Shown here: positions 37,321 through 48,179 of the stretch, in pieces
Numbering within the stretch: the first letter of the stretch is position 1
Layout of the letters: each line of letters opens with the position of its first letter
Assembly (NCBI GenBank): GCA_964023205.1
Contig: OZ026841.1
Location: 32,874,399-32,938,398 of the forward strand
Source of the DNA: Lutraria lutraria
Lineage: Eukaryota > Mollusca > Bivalvia > Venerida > Mactridae
Direction of reading: 5' to 3'
DNA length: 64,000 nucleotides
Position numbers and translations under genes: made by a program
Notes under the pieces: model-generated
The model's database searches: none
The model's input: only the letters and a program-made list of their open reading frames with translations
Told to the model about the DNA's origin: nothing

Positions 37321-37567
37321 CCATAGGTTTGTTTTGTTTGTTTATTTACAGTTTTACGCCTCTTTTCAACAGTCCGAGTCATATGAGGCAGACAGTTCAC
37401 CTAACCATCGTTCCTGGGAAGAACCAGTATTACATAGACTCCTATCCCCTGTAAGCAACTGCCTACTATCTCAAATAAAAAGACATGGTTGGTAGAGGGG
37501 GCTCAAACACACGACCCTCTATCAGTGAGAGGTTAAAGTGATTTGAAGTCAGTGACATTAACCACGG
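37321..37567 (-). mobile_element. full-length tRNA-derived SINE
   Basis: On the minus strand the head reads 'gtggttaatgtcactgactt' (box A, near 37546-37565) and 'gggtcgtgtgtttgagcccc' (box B, near 37498-37517). The body then has 'gcagttgcttacaggggat' and 'ggttcttcccaggaacgatg', and ends '..aggcgtaaaactgtaaat' with an AAAC-repeat tail (37326-37350). This is the most complete SINE in the window, with head, body and tail. Confidence 0.8.
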
Positions 37568-38718
37568 AAGCAGGTCAAAGGGGTTGGACTGACATTGCAT
37601 TGTAAGTGAAGTAAAATAATTTAACCTCAGCAGAAGAAAGCATGAGATAAACATGTGGGTCACTTACCTAGAGCTACAGTAATATGGCTAATGAGAATTT
37701 TACCAATGAGAATGGATACCAGTCAAGTTGTATAACTCAAAGATGAAATATTTCATATATCAATGCAATATTACAGAAGAGTGGTATTTGATAAAAAAGT
37801 TTGCCTGGCAACAGTTTGGGCCAAAGAACTTGTCGACTTGTTTTATTGTCATTCTCTACATAACATATTAGCAATCTAGAATGTACTAAGAGACATTGCA
37901 CTTTTGTCCACTTGCAGGGATACCCAGCTGTTGTTATAACAAGACATGCCACTATAAGGTGACATAAGTACCTCTAAAGCAGTCCGTAAGTATAAATATA
38001 TAAGTCATCATGACTTGAAAATTATGTGAACCTTTTTAAAATCCATCCATGAACAGCAAAGTTTATGGACATGAAATGCGGACAGAAAATAAAGGCAATG
38101 AATTTAAAAAGTTTAAAAACCATCCATGAAAGAATAAGTTAAAGAAAACAGGGGGTAAAATACCTAAATGCCTGGCATTTAAAGTTTCAGGAAAATATCA
38201 AGAGATTGAAAGGGTTCTTAACATCTTGTGACATGCTACAAACTAAATCTATCACAATAAATAAACAAAGGGCAATAACTTGTAAAAACAGACTAGGAAG
38301 AATTATTTTTCATGTGCACTACACTTTTAAATGCCATCATGTTTATACCTTTAAGGGTATCGTAGATAATGCTACAGACAACACCTAATTTCAGCATTGC
38401 CTTTTGCATTTAAGTTACATGGAACACAAGATCACATCACAGAATAAATCAGAATCATCACATATTGAACAAACAAGTGCAAAGAGTTCAGGGTTCTCAA
38501 TAAGTTTGTGGTCAACAAGCCCAAAAGCTGGGGGGGGTCCGGGCATTTTCTAACAATAATTTATAAACTTTTGAGATTCCTAACCAACCCAAACACATTT
38601 CTAAGCAGCTGAATTGGCCAGCAGCCTGCTGTTATTGAGAACCCTGAAAAGTATTTAACCAAGGAAGTAATTTATTATTTGACCAAGGGAGAAAACTCAA
38701 AAAGCATAAGTCACTCAC
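37568..38718. other. non-coding stretch, probable intron
   Basis: A strong minus-strand donor (CTAG|GTAAGTGAC) near 37664-37670 has only a 20-base open segment behind a possible acceptor, so no exon is called. The rest shows no repeat with clear ends. Confidence 0.4.
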
Positions 38719-38771
38719 CACACTGCCATCGATGTCTAATTTATCTTCCTGTAAATCCAGCGTGCCGCTGT
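38719..38771 (-). CDS. internal coding exon of an unidentified minus-strand gene
   Basis: A canonical acceptor (tgtgtattttcag) and donor (GTG|GTGAGTGAC) bound 53 bases. Two frames have stops; the third, after two carry-in bases, reads SGTLDLQEDKLDIDGSV, which is acidic and unlike random AT-rich translation. The two carry-in bases AC join the G left by exon 42749-42797 to form a GAC codon (Asp), so the two exons are in phase. The exon ends in phase 0. The acidic, leucine-spaced character would suit an activation or interaction segment, but I do not recognise the protein. GC content and CpG are higher than in the flanking intron-like DNA. Confidence 0.6.
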
Positions 38772-39224
38772 CTGAAAATACACATAAACAAAATCATTAA
38801 AATAGTCAAGATGGGTCATCTTATCATGCAATTTTTTGTAACAAATTTATTTTATAAGAAATTTAAACATATAAATGAATAACAAGAAAAACTTATATAA
38901 TAACAAAACGTTATAGATAGACGAATTACTAGAAGCATTGGTTTATGTTTTTTGTATGAAGATGCTTTTTCTTAACAGTACATTTTATTCAATCCTCCAT
39001 TATGGAGAGTATAACATATTTACATGTTAAGAATAAAATACATGTATTGACAATCATTAGTATTTGACAAATGATTAAATTTATGTATATAGTTCACAAG
39101 CATATGGTAATATCATACTCTACATCAATCAAATAGAATATACTAAATACTAACAAATTCACCATAATCGTCTATGATACAACCACATCAAACTTCAAAT
39201 TTCCGACATTATGCCACACAATAA

Positions 39225-39490
39225 CTTATCTTGGTCAACATCACAGAGCAATGCCTGCACGATTTACTTACCTAACAACTATTAACCAAAGAGCAGACGA
39301 ACAGATTCTGTCAAACATGACAGGTTACGCGACAAATAGCCAGTCCAATGATTGACCAATCGAAATGGCCAACAACACCATTAGCCAATCAAATGGCCAG
39401 GATTACCCAAACTAGTAATAGACACTATACTATATACCCGCTAACAACTGGAATAAAATCATGCCCATGATTAAAATTCATCTAGAAAAT
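39225..39490 (+). repeat. promoter-like dispersed element, copy 2
   Basis: This is the inverted counterpart of 18665-18985. CCAAT boxes lie at 39345, 39356 and 39385, and TATATA at 39431-39436, about 45 bases after the last CCAAT. This is close to the usual spacing of CCAAT (-75) and TATA (-30) elements. All three CCAAT boxes and the TATA block are kept in both copies despite divergence elsewhere. It may be a solo LTR or a promoter-bearing MITE. Confidence 0.6.
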
Positions 39491-39872
39491 CAAACTTAAT
39501 GGTTAATCAAATGTTATAAATCACAAATGTTGCCTTGTTGAATAGACTGCATAATGCCATGAGAGATGATTTTATAACTTCCCAGTCAAAGGATGAGGCA
39601 ATTTGATATCAAAGAGGTCATGTAGCAATGTCCGCTTAAATATAGAAAATGTGAAGGTATATACAACTAGGTCATAGAAAATTATCACATCATTCCATAT
39701 TAGGAGTGCCCAGTTAATTTAAAAAGGTTCTTAAAAGGTGTGTCTTAACACTTATTCCATTTGTGGCTTCATTTCTTGTTTTATAAGTATCTTGAAGAAG
39801 CTGAGACTTCTACAGACATGCATGTGATAATGAATGACAACTCTGGTAAGAGTAATGTATCATTTACATATT

Positions 39873-39927
39873 TAGAACTGTTCATGAATTGTTCTAGAAC
39901 ATTTTATAAGAACAGTTCAAGATCAAC
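39873..39927 (+). repeat. TTCATGAA-type repeat, diverged copy
   Basis: It contains 'gaactgttcatgaattgttc' and 'aagaacagttcaagatcaac'. Further GTTC/GAAC-rich relics continue to about 40100. Confidence 0.45.
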
Positions 39928-40358
39928 TAATGATGGTTCTCAAATTGTCTAAGAACTCATTAAGTTATTATACTATCCTTAATAATTTTAAGTTCCTTGA
40001 ACATTTTAAGAATTGTTCATGGAAACAAAAAGCTCCTAAAATATCCCATTACTGATCTTAAATTATCTTGTGAACAATTTAAAGAAGTTCAAGAACAGCT
40101 ACATAATTATATGTATGTTTTTTAAACATTCTACTTTATGTCTTGAATATATTAAACAAATGAAGTGTGGCTATAATGAAAATGGAAACATTGCTAAAAT
40201 TACAATAGAACTATCCATTAAGGTGATGAATACCCCCAGCAGCCACCTTGACACAATTACTGTTACATTTTACAAAGGGAAACATAACGCATTTTTTTTT
40301 AAACCTGCAAATTGTTGCTTAGAAATGTCCTGATCAATTTCTAAATACACATTATATA

Positions 40359-41502
40359 ACAAGAGGGCCAAGATGGCCCTATATCGCTCACATGACAATC
40401 ACTGTTCACTCATTAAAACATTGTTTTGAACCGGTGACCTGGTTTTTGACCCCAGACGACCTATGTTCGAATTTGTCTTACATATCATTAAGACAAACAG
40501 TCTGACTAGGTTTGGTGAAGATACGATCAAAATTTGACATCTACAGTGTTAATAAGGTTTTCCTAAGATTTGACCTTGTGACCTGGTTTTTGACCCTAGG
40601 TGACCCATATTTGAACTTGTCCTTAATATCATTAAGACAAACAATCTGACAAGGTTTGGCCAAGATCCAATCAAAACCATGACATATAGAGCTTTTACAA
40701 GATTTTTACCTAAGATTTGACCTTGTGACCCAGTTTTTGAACCCGGCTGACCCATGTTCATCCTTGAGCCACATATCATTGAGGCAAACATTTTGACAAG
40801 GTTTGGTGAAGATCCAATTAAAACTGTGACATCTACAGTGTTAACAAAGTTTTCCTAAGATTTGACCTGGTGACCTAGTTATTGACCCCAGATGACCCAT
40901 ATTTATACTTGACCGTTATATCATTAAAACAAACGATTTGACAAAGTTTGGTGAAGATCCAATAATAACTGTGAAATCTACAGTGTTAACATGGTTTTTC
41001 ATAAGATTTGACCTAGTTTTTGACCCAAGATGACCCATGTTCGAACTCGTCCAAGATATTATGAAGACAAACATTCTGACAAGGTTTCATGATCATCCAA
41101 TCAAAACAGTGACTTCTAGAGTGTTCACAAGGTTTTCCAGCAATTTGCCCTAGTGACCTAATTTTACTACAGAAATTACCCATTATCAAACTTGACCTAC
41201 ATATTATTAAAATAAACATTCTGACAAAGTTTCATGAAGATAAATGCAAAACAGTGATTTCTAAAGTGTTCACAAGGTTTTCCCTTATTTGGCCCTGGTG
41301 ACCTAGTTTTTGACCCCAAATGGCCCAATATCGAACTCGTCCGAGATTTTGTTGATATTAACGTTTTGACCCAGTTTTGCTAAAATTGAGCCAAAAATGT
41401 GGCCCCTAGTGTGGTCACAACAAAAAGTTTGACGACGCACGACGCCGGACGGAGAGTGATCCTAATAGCTCACTTTGTCACTTTGTGACATGTGAGCTAA
41501 AA
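40359..41502 (+). repeat. agggccat-family element, longest copy
   Basis: The element opens 'aacaagagggccaagatggc' and closes with the hairpin arms 'agctcac' / 'gtgagct' (41466-41497) and 'aaaa'. In between lie about seven tandem units of ~145 bases, marked by 'gtgacc(t/c)(a/g)gtttttgac' phrases near 40433, 40578, 40726, 40871, 41010, 41153 and 41298. Units differ by some 20-30% by eye. Minus-strand ORFs inside repeat short motifs (MGHLGSKTRSQGQILGK) only because of the tandem build. Confidence 0.8.
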
Positions 41503-41503
41503 A

Positions 41504-42120
41504 CAAAGGGCTGTAACTCAGTGAAAATTAATCCAAACGAGAAATGGTTTCAGCATGCATGACTAGACTTACTACTGATCACTTCTGCGAAGTTTCATTG
41601 AAATCCTGTCAGTAGTTGCTAAGAAAGTGTCTGGACAAATTGTGTCTACAGATGCACGGACCAACTGACCAACCGTCAAGCGTGAATCCAATATAGCCCC
41701 AATATATTTCATATCTGGGGTATAACAAACTGGTATGTGTACTAGTAATTAAGTTCTTGCATAGATAAATGATCAACTGAAAACCAAACAGTCAGATACA
41801 TTATTTAAGAGATAATTATGATGCAATGAAGTTGGTGGGGTATGCTTGAACACCACAATATGAAGACCTTTTCTTCTGATAATATCAATAATAACTTGCT
41901 TTCAGGACAACACCAAGTGATCTTGACATTTGATCTACTGACCTTAAAATGCACAGGTACTGTACATTGTCATGAGGAACCAACATATGAAGATTGATGA
42001 CTGTAGGTGGAAACATTTTGATTTTATAGGCATGGTTAAAGTTTGGCACAAACAGACAAACAGACAGACAGACAGGCAAAAAACAATATACGCCGGATCA
42101 ATTGATATGGGGTATAAAAC
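41504..42120 (+). repeat. two further dispersed repeats in tandem
   Basis: 41504-41730 parallels 34090-34350 (agtttcattg.., cggaccaactgaccaaccg, ccaatatagcccc). 41850-42120 is a second element type with 'caccaagtgatcttgacatt', an (ACAG)n run at 42049-42084 and 'acgccggatcaattgatatg'. They sit directly behind the 40359-41502 element, forming a repeat cluster. A minus-strand 148-codon ORF at 41944-42390 overlaps these and is not supported. Confidence 0.5.
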
Positions 42121-42748
42121 GGACAAAATTGTGACAAGTTGAATATATTTGATATAACCTGAGAGAATATCTATTGAATGGTGTATTGAAGCACTAAGGG
42201 AAATAAATCTTTCATAATATTTATCTAAAAATCCTAATGATTTTGTACATTTCCAAAGACGTCTACATGAGTTTGAAAACCAACCAATATTGCGGAATGT
42301 GCCGCTATTAAGAAGTTGAGAAGTTTGACTACATGTTGGCTGTTGTAAGAAATGAAGTGGTCTTTGACTACAAAAGTCATTTATTATCACGTTTTTGTAA
42401 AACTTGTGTAAAAATAAACAAACTGGTATGAGTTTCCTTTTTTTCCCTGTTTTTCTCAGCTAGAAAAAAAAAATATTTTGTCGCACAAATATATTTTTTG
42501 TCTTATACAAACTTTTAAGGGGCAACCTGTCCACTAGTGACTGCAGTAACAAAAGTATTAATGAAAACAGCTACAAAAAGACCACAAAGAAATAATGACT
42601 ACAGTAACATGTCAATATACATCAGCCACTCAGAGATTGTAAACGCCTTTCAATGAAACCTGACAGGTCACCCAGCAACAAGAACTGTCAGCTGTAAGTA
42701 TGAAGCATATAATCTACACATTTATATTTACATTAATAATCTACCTAC

Positions 42749-42797
42749 CATTTCCAAGAAAAATATCAACAAAGTCATCATCCATTGTTATAAAATT
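42749..42797 (-). CDS. first coding (or internal) exon of the unidentified minus-strand gene
   Basis: The coding part starts at ATG (42783-42785) in a strong context (A at -3, G at +4) and reads MDDDFVDIFLGN plus one base, then a good donor (ATG|GTAGGTAG). The left-over G joins AC of exon 38719-38771. A possible acceptor (ggacttctag) lies 12 bases upstream of the ATG; those 12 bases are open in frame (NFIT), so the exon could also be internal and follow 59797-59864, which ends in phase 0. The acidic-hydrophobic start resembles activation or docking segments, but the protein is not recognised. Confidence 0.55.
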
Positions 42798-43348
42798 CTA
42801 GAAGTCCAAACAAGTTCGAAGAATACAACCACTCATTCACAATATCTCAAATAAAGTACATTTTTTTAGATAGACAAGAAAGTTGTGTATTTTACATTGC
42901 ATAAATAAAATCACTATCAGTTTTCGTGTTATAACTTTCAAAATCACCTGAGACCAAGTAGTGACCTAGATTTTCCTTATTATCAAACTAGGACAGACAG
43001 AACGGGACATTTCGTTTGGAGAACCATATGGTCTGTATGTTATCTGTGTAAGCTATGTTTACAAACTTTTTCGTAGACACATTTTCAAACAAACCCCAGA
43101 TACAATACTAGGCGATTAAAGATTGTTCATTGATTTCGAAAAATGAGCCCAAGCTCAAGCAGAACGTAACTGCAGACAAACAAGTCAAGGCTGTACCCCT
43201 AAGGTCACAAGTATGCAAAATGTTTACAAGTTTAAGATGATATAAGATATTAAGTTTAGAATTTTCCTCCCTTTCGATGGATTGACTAAGGTAGATTTCC
43301 TGCCTTCTACAACATTTAAAAGAAAGACAAGAAACTGTCTAATACTGT

Positions 43349-43728
43349 AATACAGACTGGTTGCAATAATTCATTGAATTTGAAATTATGAAGTGCAAAA
43401 CACAGACTAATTGCAAATGAGTGTGGAAATGGCAAATATAGACCGATTGCAATAATTTGTTTCGAAATGACAAATACAGACTTGAAGGTAGCAATAATAT
43501 GTATTGAAATGTCAAATACAGACTGGTTGGGATAATTTGTATTGAAATGTCAAATACAAACTGGTTGCTTTTTTGAAATGTCAAATACAGACTGGTTGCA
43601 ATAATTTGTATTGAAATGTCAAATACAGACTGGTTGCAATGATCTGTATTGAAATGACAAATACAGACTGGTTGCTATAATTTGTAATAAAATAAAGAAA
43701 ATGACTGGTTGCAAGAATGTGTGTGTGA
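43349..43728 (+). repeat. 38-bp degenerate tandem array, about 10 copies
   Basis: The unit is close to 'caaatacagactggttgcaa' followed by 'taatttgtattgaaatgt'. Early copies are diverged or contain indels, later ones near 43590-43670 are almost identical. Confidence 0.85.
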
Positions 43729-44890
43729 ATTATCACATACTGTCTAATGTGATAGTCTCATGATATCTAATTGTGAACACGGCTGCGTTAAAGATAACAA
43801 CACCATTCTAAATTTGTAAATTATACGGCAGAATATGGTACAAGACCTTGCAATAAGACAAATCCACAGCCTATATACCAAATAGATATAAAAAAACAGC
43901 TGTTTTTCTTACACAAATGGTATGACAGCCATCATTGTCAGTTGCAAGCCTAAGAATACTAAACATATAATGCATAATTAAATCAACAGTAAATATATTA
44001 AATTTTAATGTTATTCTTCCACAAATTTATAATTTCACTTTGGTCATACATCAGTACAATACAAAACAACATGATGCTATGCATTTTAACAAATCAATGA
44101 TTACAATTTTTATTAATTAATATTGTCAAATAAGAAACGTCTCCAACAAAGGATACATATATTTCTGGGAACAAAATTACATGAGTTTAAAGGTACCCTA
44201 AATAAAAACAATTAACTTCAAATATTCAATAATCTGACAGGTATGAAAATCAGCGTATGGTCAAATTTTTTAATCTATTATAGTGAACTATGCATGTATT
44301 AGGACTTAAATATCATTACAAAATTTTGCTTTTATTGCAGTATCGCATTTCTAACTACTGCATCAAATCTACTCATACAATTTCAAATTTTTGCAGCATC
44401 GCAAACTTTCACATTTCTAACTTTTGAAATTCAACTTTCATTCACAGAGACCAAAATTACAAGTGCTACCAAGTCTCAATGAACAGTTAGGATATGTCAA
44501 TAAATTTTGATTAAATTTTATGAACCACATGAAGAGCATCACTTACATGATTTGATCCCATGTTTTAATAGAATCTATGCACAGATTCAGCCTCAGGCAA
44601 CAGTGAATTTAATACAGACACTATTATATATACATGATCTGACCAATAATGTCTTTTCCAAGGTATGTCTGTATACATCAAATTAACCAGCTGCACAAAC
44701 GCATAAATTTTCCAGAGGGCAGAAAAAAAGTATCCTTCAATTTAATTTGTAGTGATCTATTGATTGCAATTGACGCATTCAGGTGTCTTCTCCCATGTGT
44801 GAAAGCAATGATATGACCACTGAATCTGATTTCAATTTTATGTTTGTTTCTTTATCTGTCGTTTTAACAGCCCATCCCACAGCTATGGTC
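43729..44890. other. AT-rich non-coding stretch, probable intron or intergenic
   Basis: A minus-strand donor (CAT|GTAAGTGATG) near 44533 has an acceptor 28 bases behind it, too short to support an exon. Nothing else is seen. Confidence 0.4.
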
Positions 44891-44895
44891 ATATC

Positions 44896-45058
44896 AGTGC
44901 TGTCCCAGAGAGAGGGGAGATAAGATACAGGAGAACTCGGCATTTATATCCCTAACTATTTTTTTAATAGTTTTTCCTGGTTCTTTAAAAGCAACAATAC
45001 ACCTTGAACATTTTCTTTTGATTTTCTAAACACAGTATTTAGCTCAGTAGAAAAACTC
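44896..45058. repeat. dispersed repeat shared with 47275-47450
   Basis: Both copies run 'gctgtccyagag.g.gg', 'catttatatccctaact', 'aatagtttttcctggttctt', then 'ttttgattttctaaacaca' (here) or 'ccagtgattttctacaca' (there). It is probably SINE- or MITE-derived. No head boxes are certain. Confidence 0.5.
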
Positions 45059-46972
45059 AGGTCGAATTTGCATATTTCAGGTCTGTTACGTAATAAAGGG
45101 TATATAAGCCAATGGGGAGTTCTTTTGGGGGTCTTTTTGGAGTTAAGAGTTTAATAGCATTGTTCCAGTATATCTCATTGAAAGTTTATTTCTTATTTGT
45201 ATTACCTTGTACTTATCATTATTTGAATAATTACAATTTGAAACTTTGGATATTAATGGTATGTATGTGTGTGAATGAAAGAAATAAAACTTATCAAAAT
45301 AACACCTATAGTTTCCAAGTCTAACTTGGATGGTGGCAGCAAAATTGTAAAATAGCCAGATTGAGGAATTCTGACAGTGTCCGTCAGAATTCACTGTTGC
45401 CAAATTTTCCCTTGTGCTACCCAATTGGGAATTCGGTTACAATATTGACAAACTTACATATACATAGCAAGCATATAATGTAATATTCATGCACATGCAT
45501 GTAACATAGCAAAACTTGATTTGGGATAAGACTTTATATACTTATTTCAATGTATGATGTATTAACAATGCCATCAAATATGACAAACAAGCATTAAGGA
45601 GAGCAAAAGATCTATGGACCCTAAATTTGTAGTTTCAAACCCTGGACACCATATACATGTTCCCTGAGACAACAAGAGCTCACAAACATGACAAATACCC
45701 CACAGGTCCCTTTGACACAGAATTTGATGTGTTAATGTTAAGGGACATTTTTTGTCACTTGCCACAAACAATAAAGAAATTGGATTCCTTTCAATGAACA
45801 TCTGAGTTGCAGCCTATAAATAGACAAAGTTTACCCAAAATCTAACCTTTGACATTCAAGTGTTACCTTGATACAGGGCTGATTCTTACAGAAAACATAC
45901 TGCCTCATGTAAGTGAACAATCATGCCAATCATGCCAGTGAACAACAATTCAATGTCACAGCCTTGAAAAGAAATGGGACGCGATGGGATGCAACGGGAC
46001 GGGACATTTTACATGATTCTAGATAATAGCCACCACCACTGACATAATTATACACCTTTCTGAATCAATAAATCAAATGATCTAAGAACATAATAAATAC
46101 ACCATTCTGGATCTCAGGGGTGTGACTGCTCCAAGAGCAAAAAGGCTGAAATACCCTGCCCCCAACCCTTCATGCTTGCAAAAGTTTAATTTTTTAGTAA
46201 GTCAGACTGAATCTGGACCCTTTTGTTTCAAAGATTTTAAGACAAAAAAGAGGAAATCAGCTGAAATGAGAAAGAATCATACCCCTGGATCTATTGACCG
46301 ATGCAGCAGTTTTTGATGATTAACTTTTTCTCAAAACCAAAAAGTCGCTTGTGTGGCCTAGCGTATTTAGAATTATTCATCATTGCGCAATCACGATTAC
46401 CACATGTGTTTTTTTTATTTTATCAAACATTTCATGTTTCGACTTAATTAAGCATGCAATGCAATGGAAAATCATTAGATAAAGAACTTCTGATTGACTG
46501 ATTTTGCACTAATTCTGGCATTACATGAAATTTCATTTTCAGAAGTCTTGATAAAGTAGACATTGGTGACATAACAGTGCATAACATCAAAGAACAAGCA
46601 AATAATCTATATCAAAGACCATATTAATGCAAGAATGTCTAATTGCAACACAAAAGTTCATGCAAATGAATGAAATAAAACTGAAAGTTGAAGAGATTAC
46701 AGAAGATGGCATAATATACTACTAACAAACAGATACAAGATTTCATGATGGCCGGTTTATTACCGGAGAAGAGACCTGAATAGATCTACCTTTATCTCAT
46801 TTGCAGAGGATATGGGATGACCCCTTGATGACTCAAACCTTCCTGTCTGTTATTCAAAGTATTTTAACTTTTCAGTACAATTTATCCACTACGACACAAG
46901 TTTTTTTGTTGTGTAGTAATTTTGTTTGTTAATTTGTTCGTTTGCCAGCCTGCCTGCCTGCCTGTCATACAG

Positions 46973-47238
46973 CAGGGGTGTCAATGGAGCCAAATTAAAA
47001 ATCCTGAAAATCACATGCGACCGACCATTTTTGCCAAACAAGAGGCCTTCAACCACATAACTACCATATTTATCATAGCTTGTAAAACAATATCCTTCAG
47101 AGTAGATTAAATTGACCATAACTTCGCCGTTTCTTGAGATAGTTTTATCAAATAACTTTTATTTCGCTCAGAAATCATAGCTCTTTCAGGCCAGACAAAT
47201 CTGGAATTTCTGATATATCCGGAATTTTGTCACCCCTG
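46973..47238. mobile_element. 266-bp hAT-like MITE candidate
   Basis: The end CAGGGGTG (46973-46980) is matched by inverted CACCCCTG (47231-47238). CAGGGGTG-type ends are common in hAT elements. The flanks ATACAG and ATACTG are similar but do not give a clean 8-bp duplication, so the class is tentative. A (TGCC)n run lies just before it at 46945-46965. Confidence 0.4.
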
Positions 47239-47274
47239 ATACTGGTAAAATCCTACCAGTCCCAACCTCTATGG

Positions 47275-47450
47275 TAATTTCAGAGCTGCCTATAGAGTGG
47301 GGCAAGACGATACTGGAGAAACTGGCATTTAAATCCATACTTCTATTTCAAATAGTTTTCCTAGTTCTTTATTGTGCCTGGATTTAACACAGATACACGC
47401 CTCATCCATTTCCAGTGATTTTCTACACATGGGCCGTTACTGGGCTTTGT
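47275..47450. repeat. dispersed repeat shared with 44896-45058
   Basis: See the shared phrases at the partner. Here the copy extends further, into 'tgcctggatttaacacagat' and 'acacgcctcatccatttcc'. Confidence 0.5.
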
Positions 47451-48179
47451 TAAGGCAATGAGGCACTGAAACATCAGAAGCCAGAGCAGAAACAGTACCG
47501 CTAGACCACCGATCCTCCCAACCTCATACTGTAAGGAACTGTCAGACTTCCAACATGATATGTGAATCTGAGGAGAGCAAAAATGTGACTTCAGATTCAA
47601 TATCTCCAATCAAAGTGTCATTGTCTTCACCAGTCATCTAGTGCTACATTAATTGAACTATCTGTGCTACAACTTTCAATTTTCATAGAATATGACTAAT
47701 GGAATAACTACTACTATAACCTTAGTGCACTAATAATACTGAAAAATCACATTCATCAAACAGTTATTAATCAAAGGCCTGAAGGCCTGAAAGAAGATTA
47801 ATTTTTTGATGCAGGGATCTCTCTGAGTCGGTACAAAATTTAAAACTGTATCAATAATTCTGTTCGAAACGAGGACCTAGTACTGTAGGCTACTGTTTAT
47901 TCAATTAAATATTAATGTACAAGGATCATATCGCATGTTTAAAAAGAATTATTTCACCAAATGAATTATGAAGGCCTTGTAACATATCCTTAATATCATA
48001 GAACTCCTGGGTCTAGAAATCACGAAAATATACACCAATCGTGTTCATCAAGGCCATATGATATACCTATTTAAAAACGATAGTTTTATTTGACACAGAA
48101 ATTCTTTGTCTTTATGCAACATTTAATTCTATTAATATGAATATATTGTTCTCAACTGGAGCAGCAAGTCCTTCAACTT

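Noticed and set aside
37664..37690. 20-base microexon before a consensus GTAAGTGAC donor
   Set aside because: Too short to support without transcript data, although the donor itself is strong.
40549..41219. minus-strand ORFs with repeated SKTRSQGQ motifs
   Set aside because: They are translations of the ~145-bp tandem units of a dispersed element, not a protein.
41944..42390. 148-codon minus-strand ORF
   Set aside because: It overlaps dispersed repeats, includes low-complexity translation of an ACAG run (CLSVCLFVCLC), and has no splice or start support.
42634..42693. plus-strand exon reading DCKRLSMKPDRSPSNKNCQ
   Set aside because: Splice sites are fair and one frame is open, but it lies on the opposite strand only 55 bases from the better-supported minus-strand exon at 42749.
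46122..46316. lysine-rich 64-codon plus-strand ORF
   Set aside because: It begins inside 'caggggtgtgactgctcc', which looks like a MITE end; there is no splice support.
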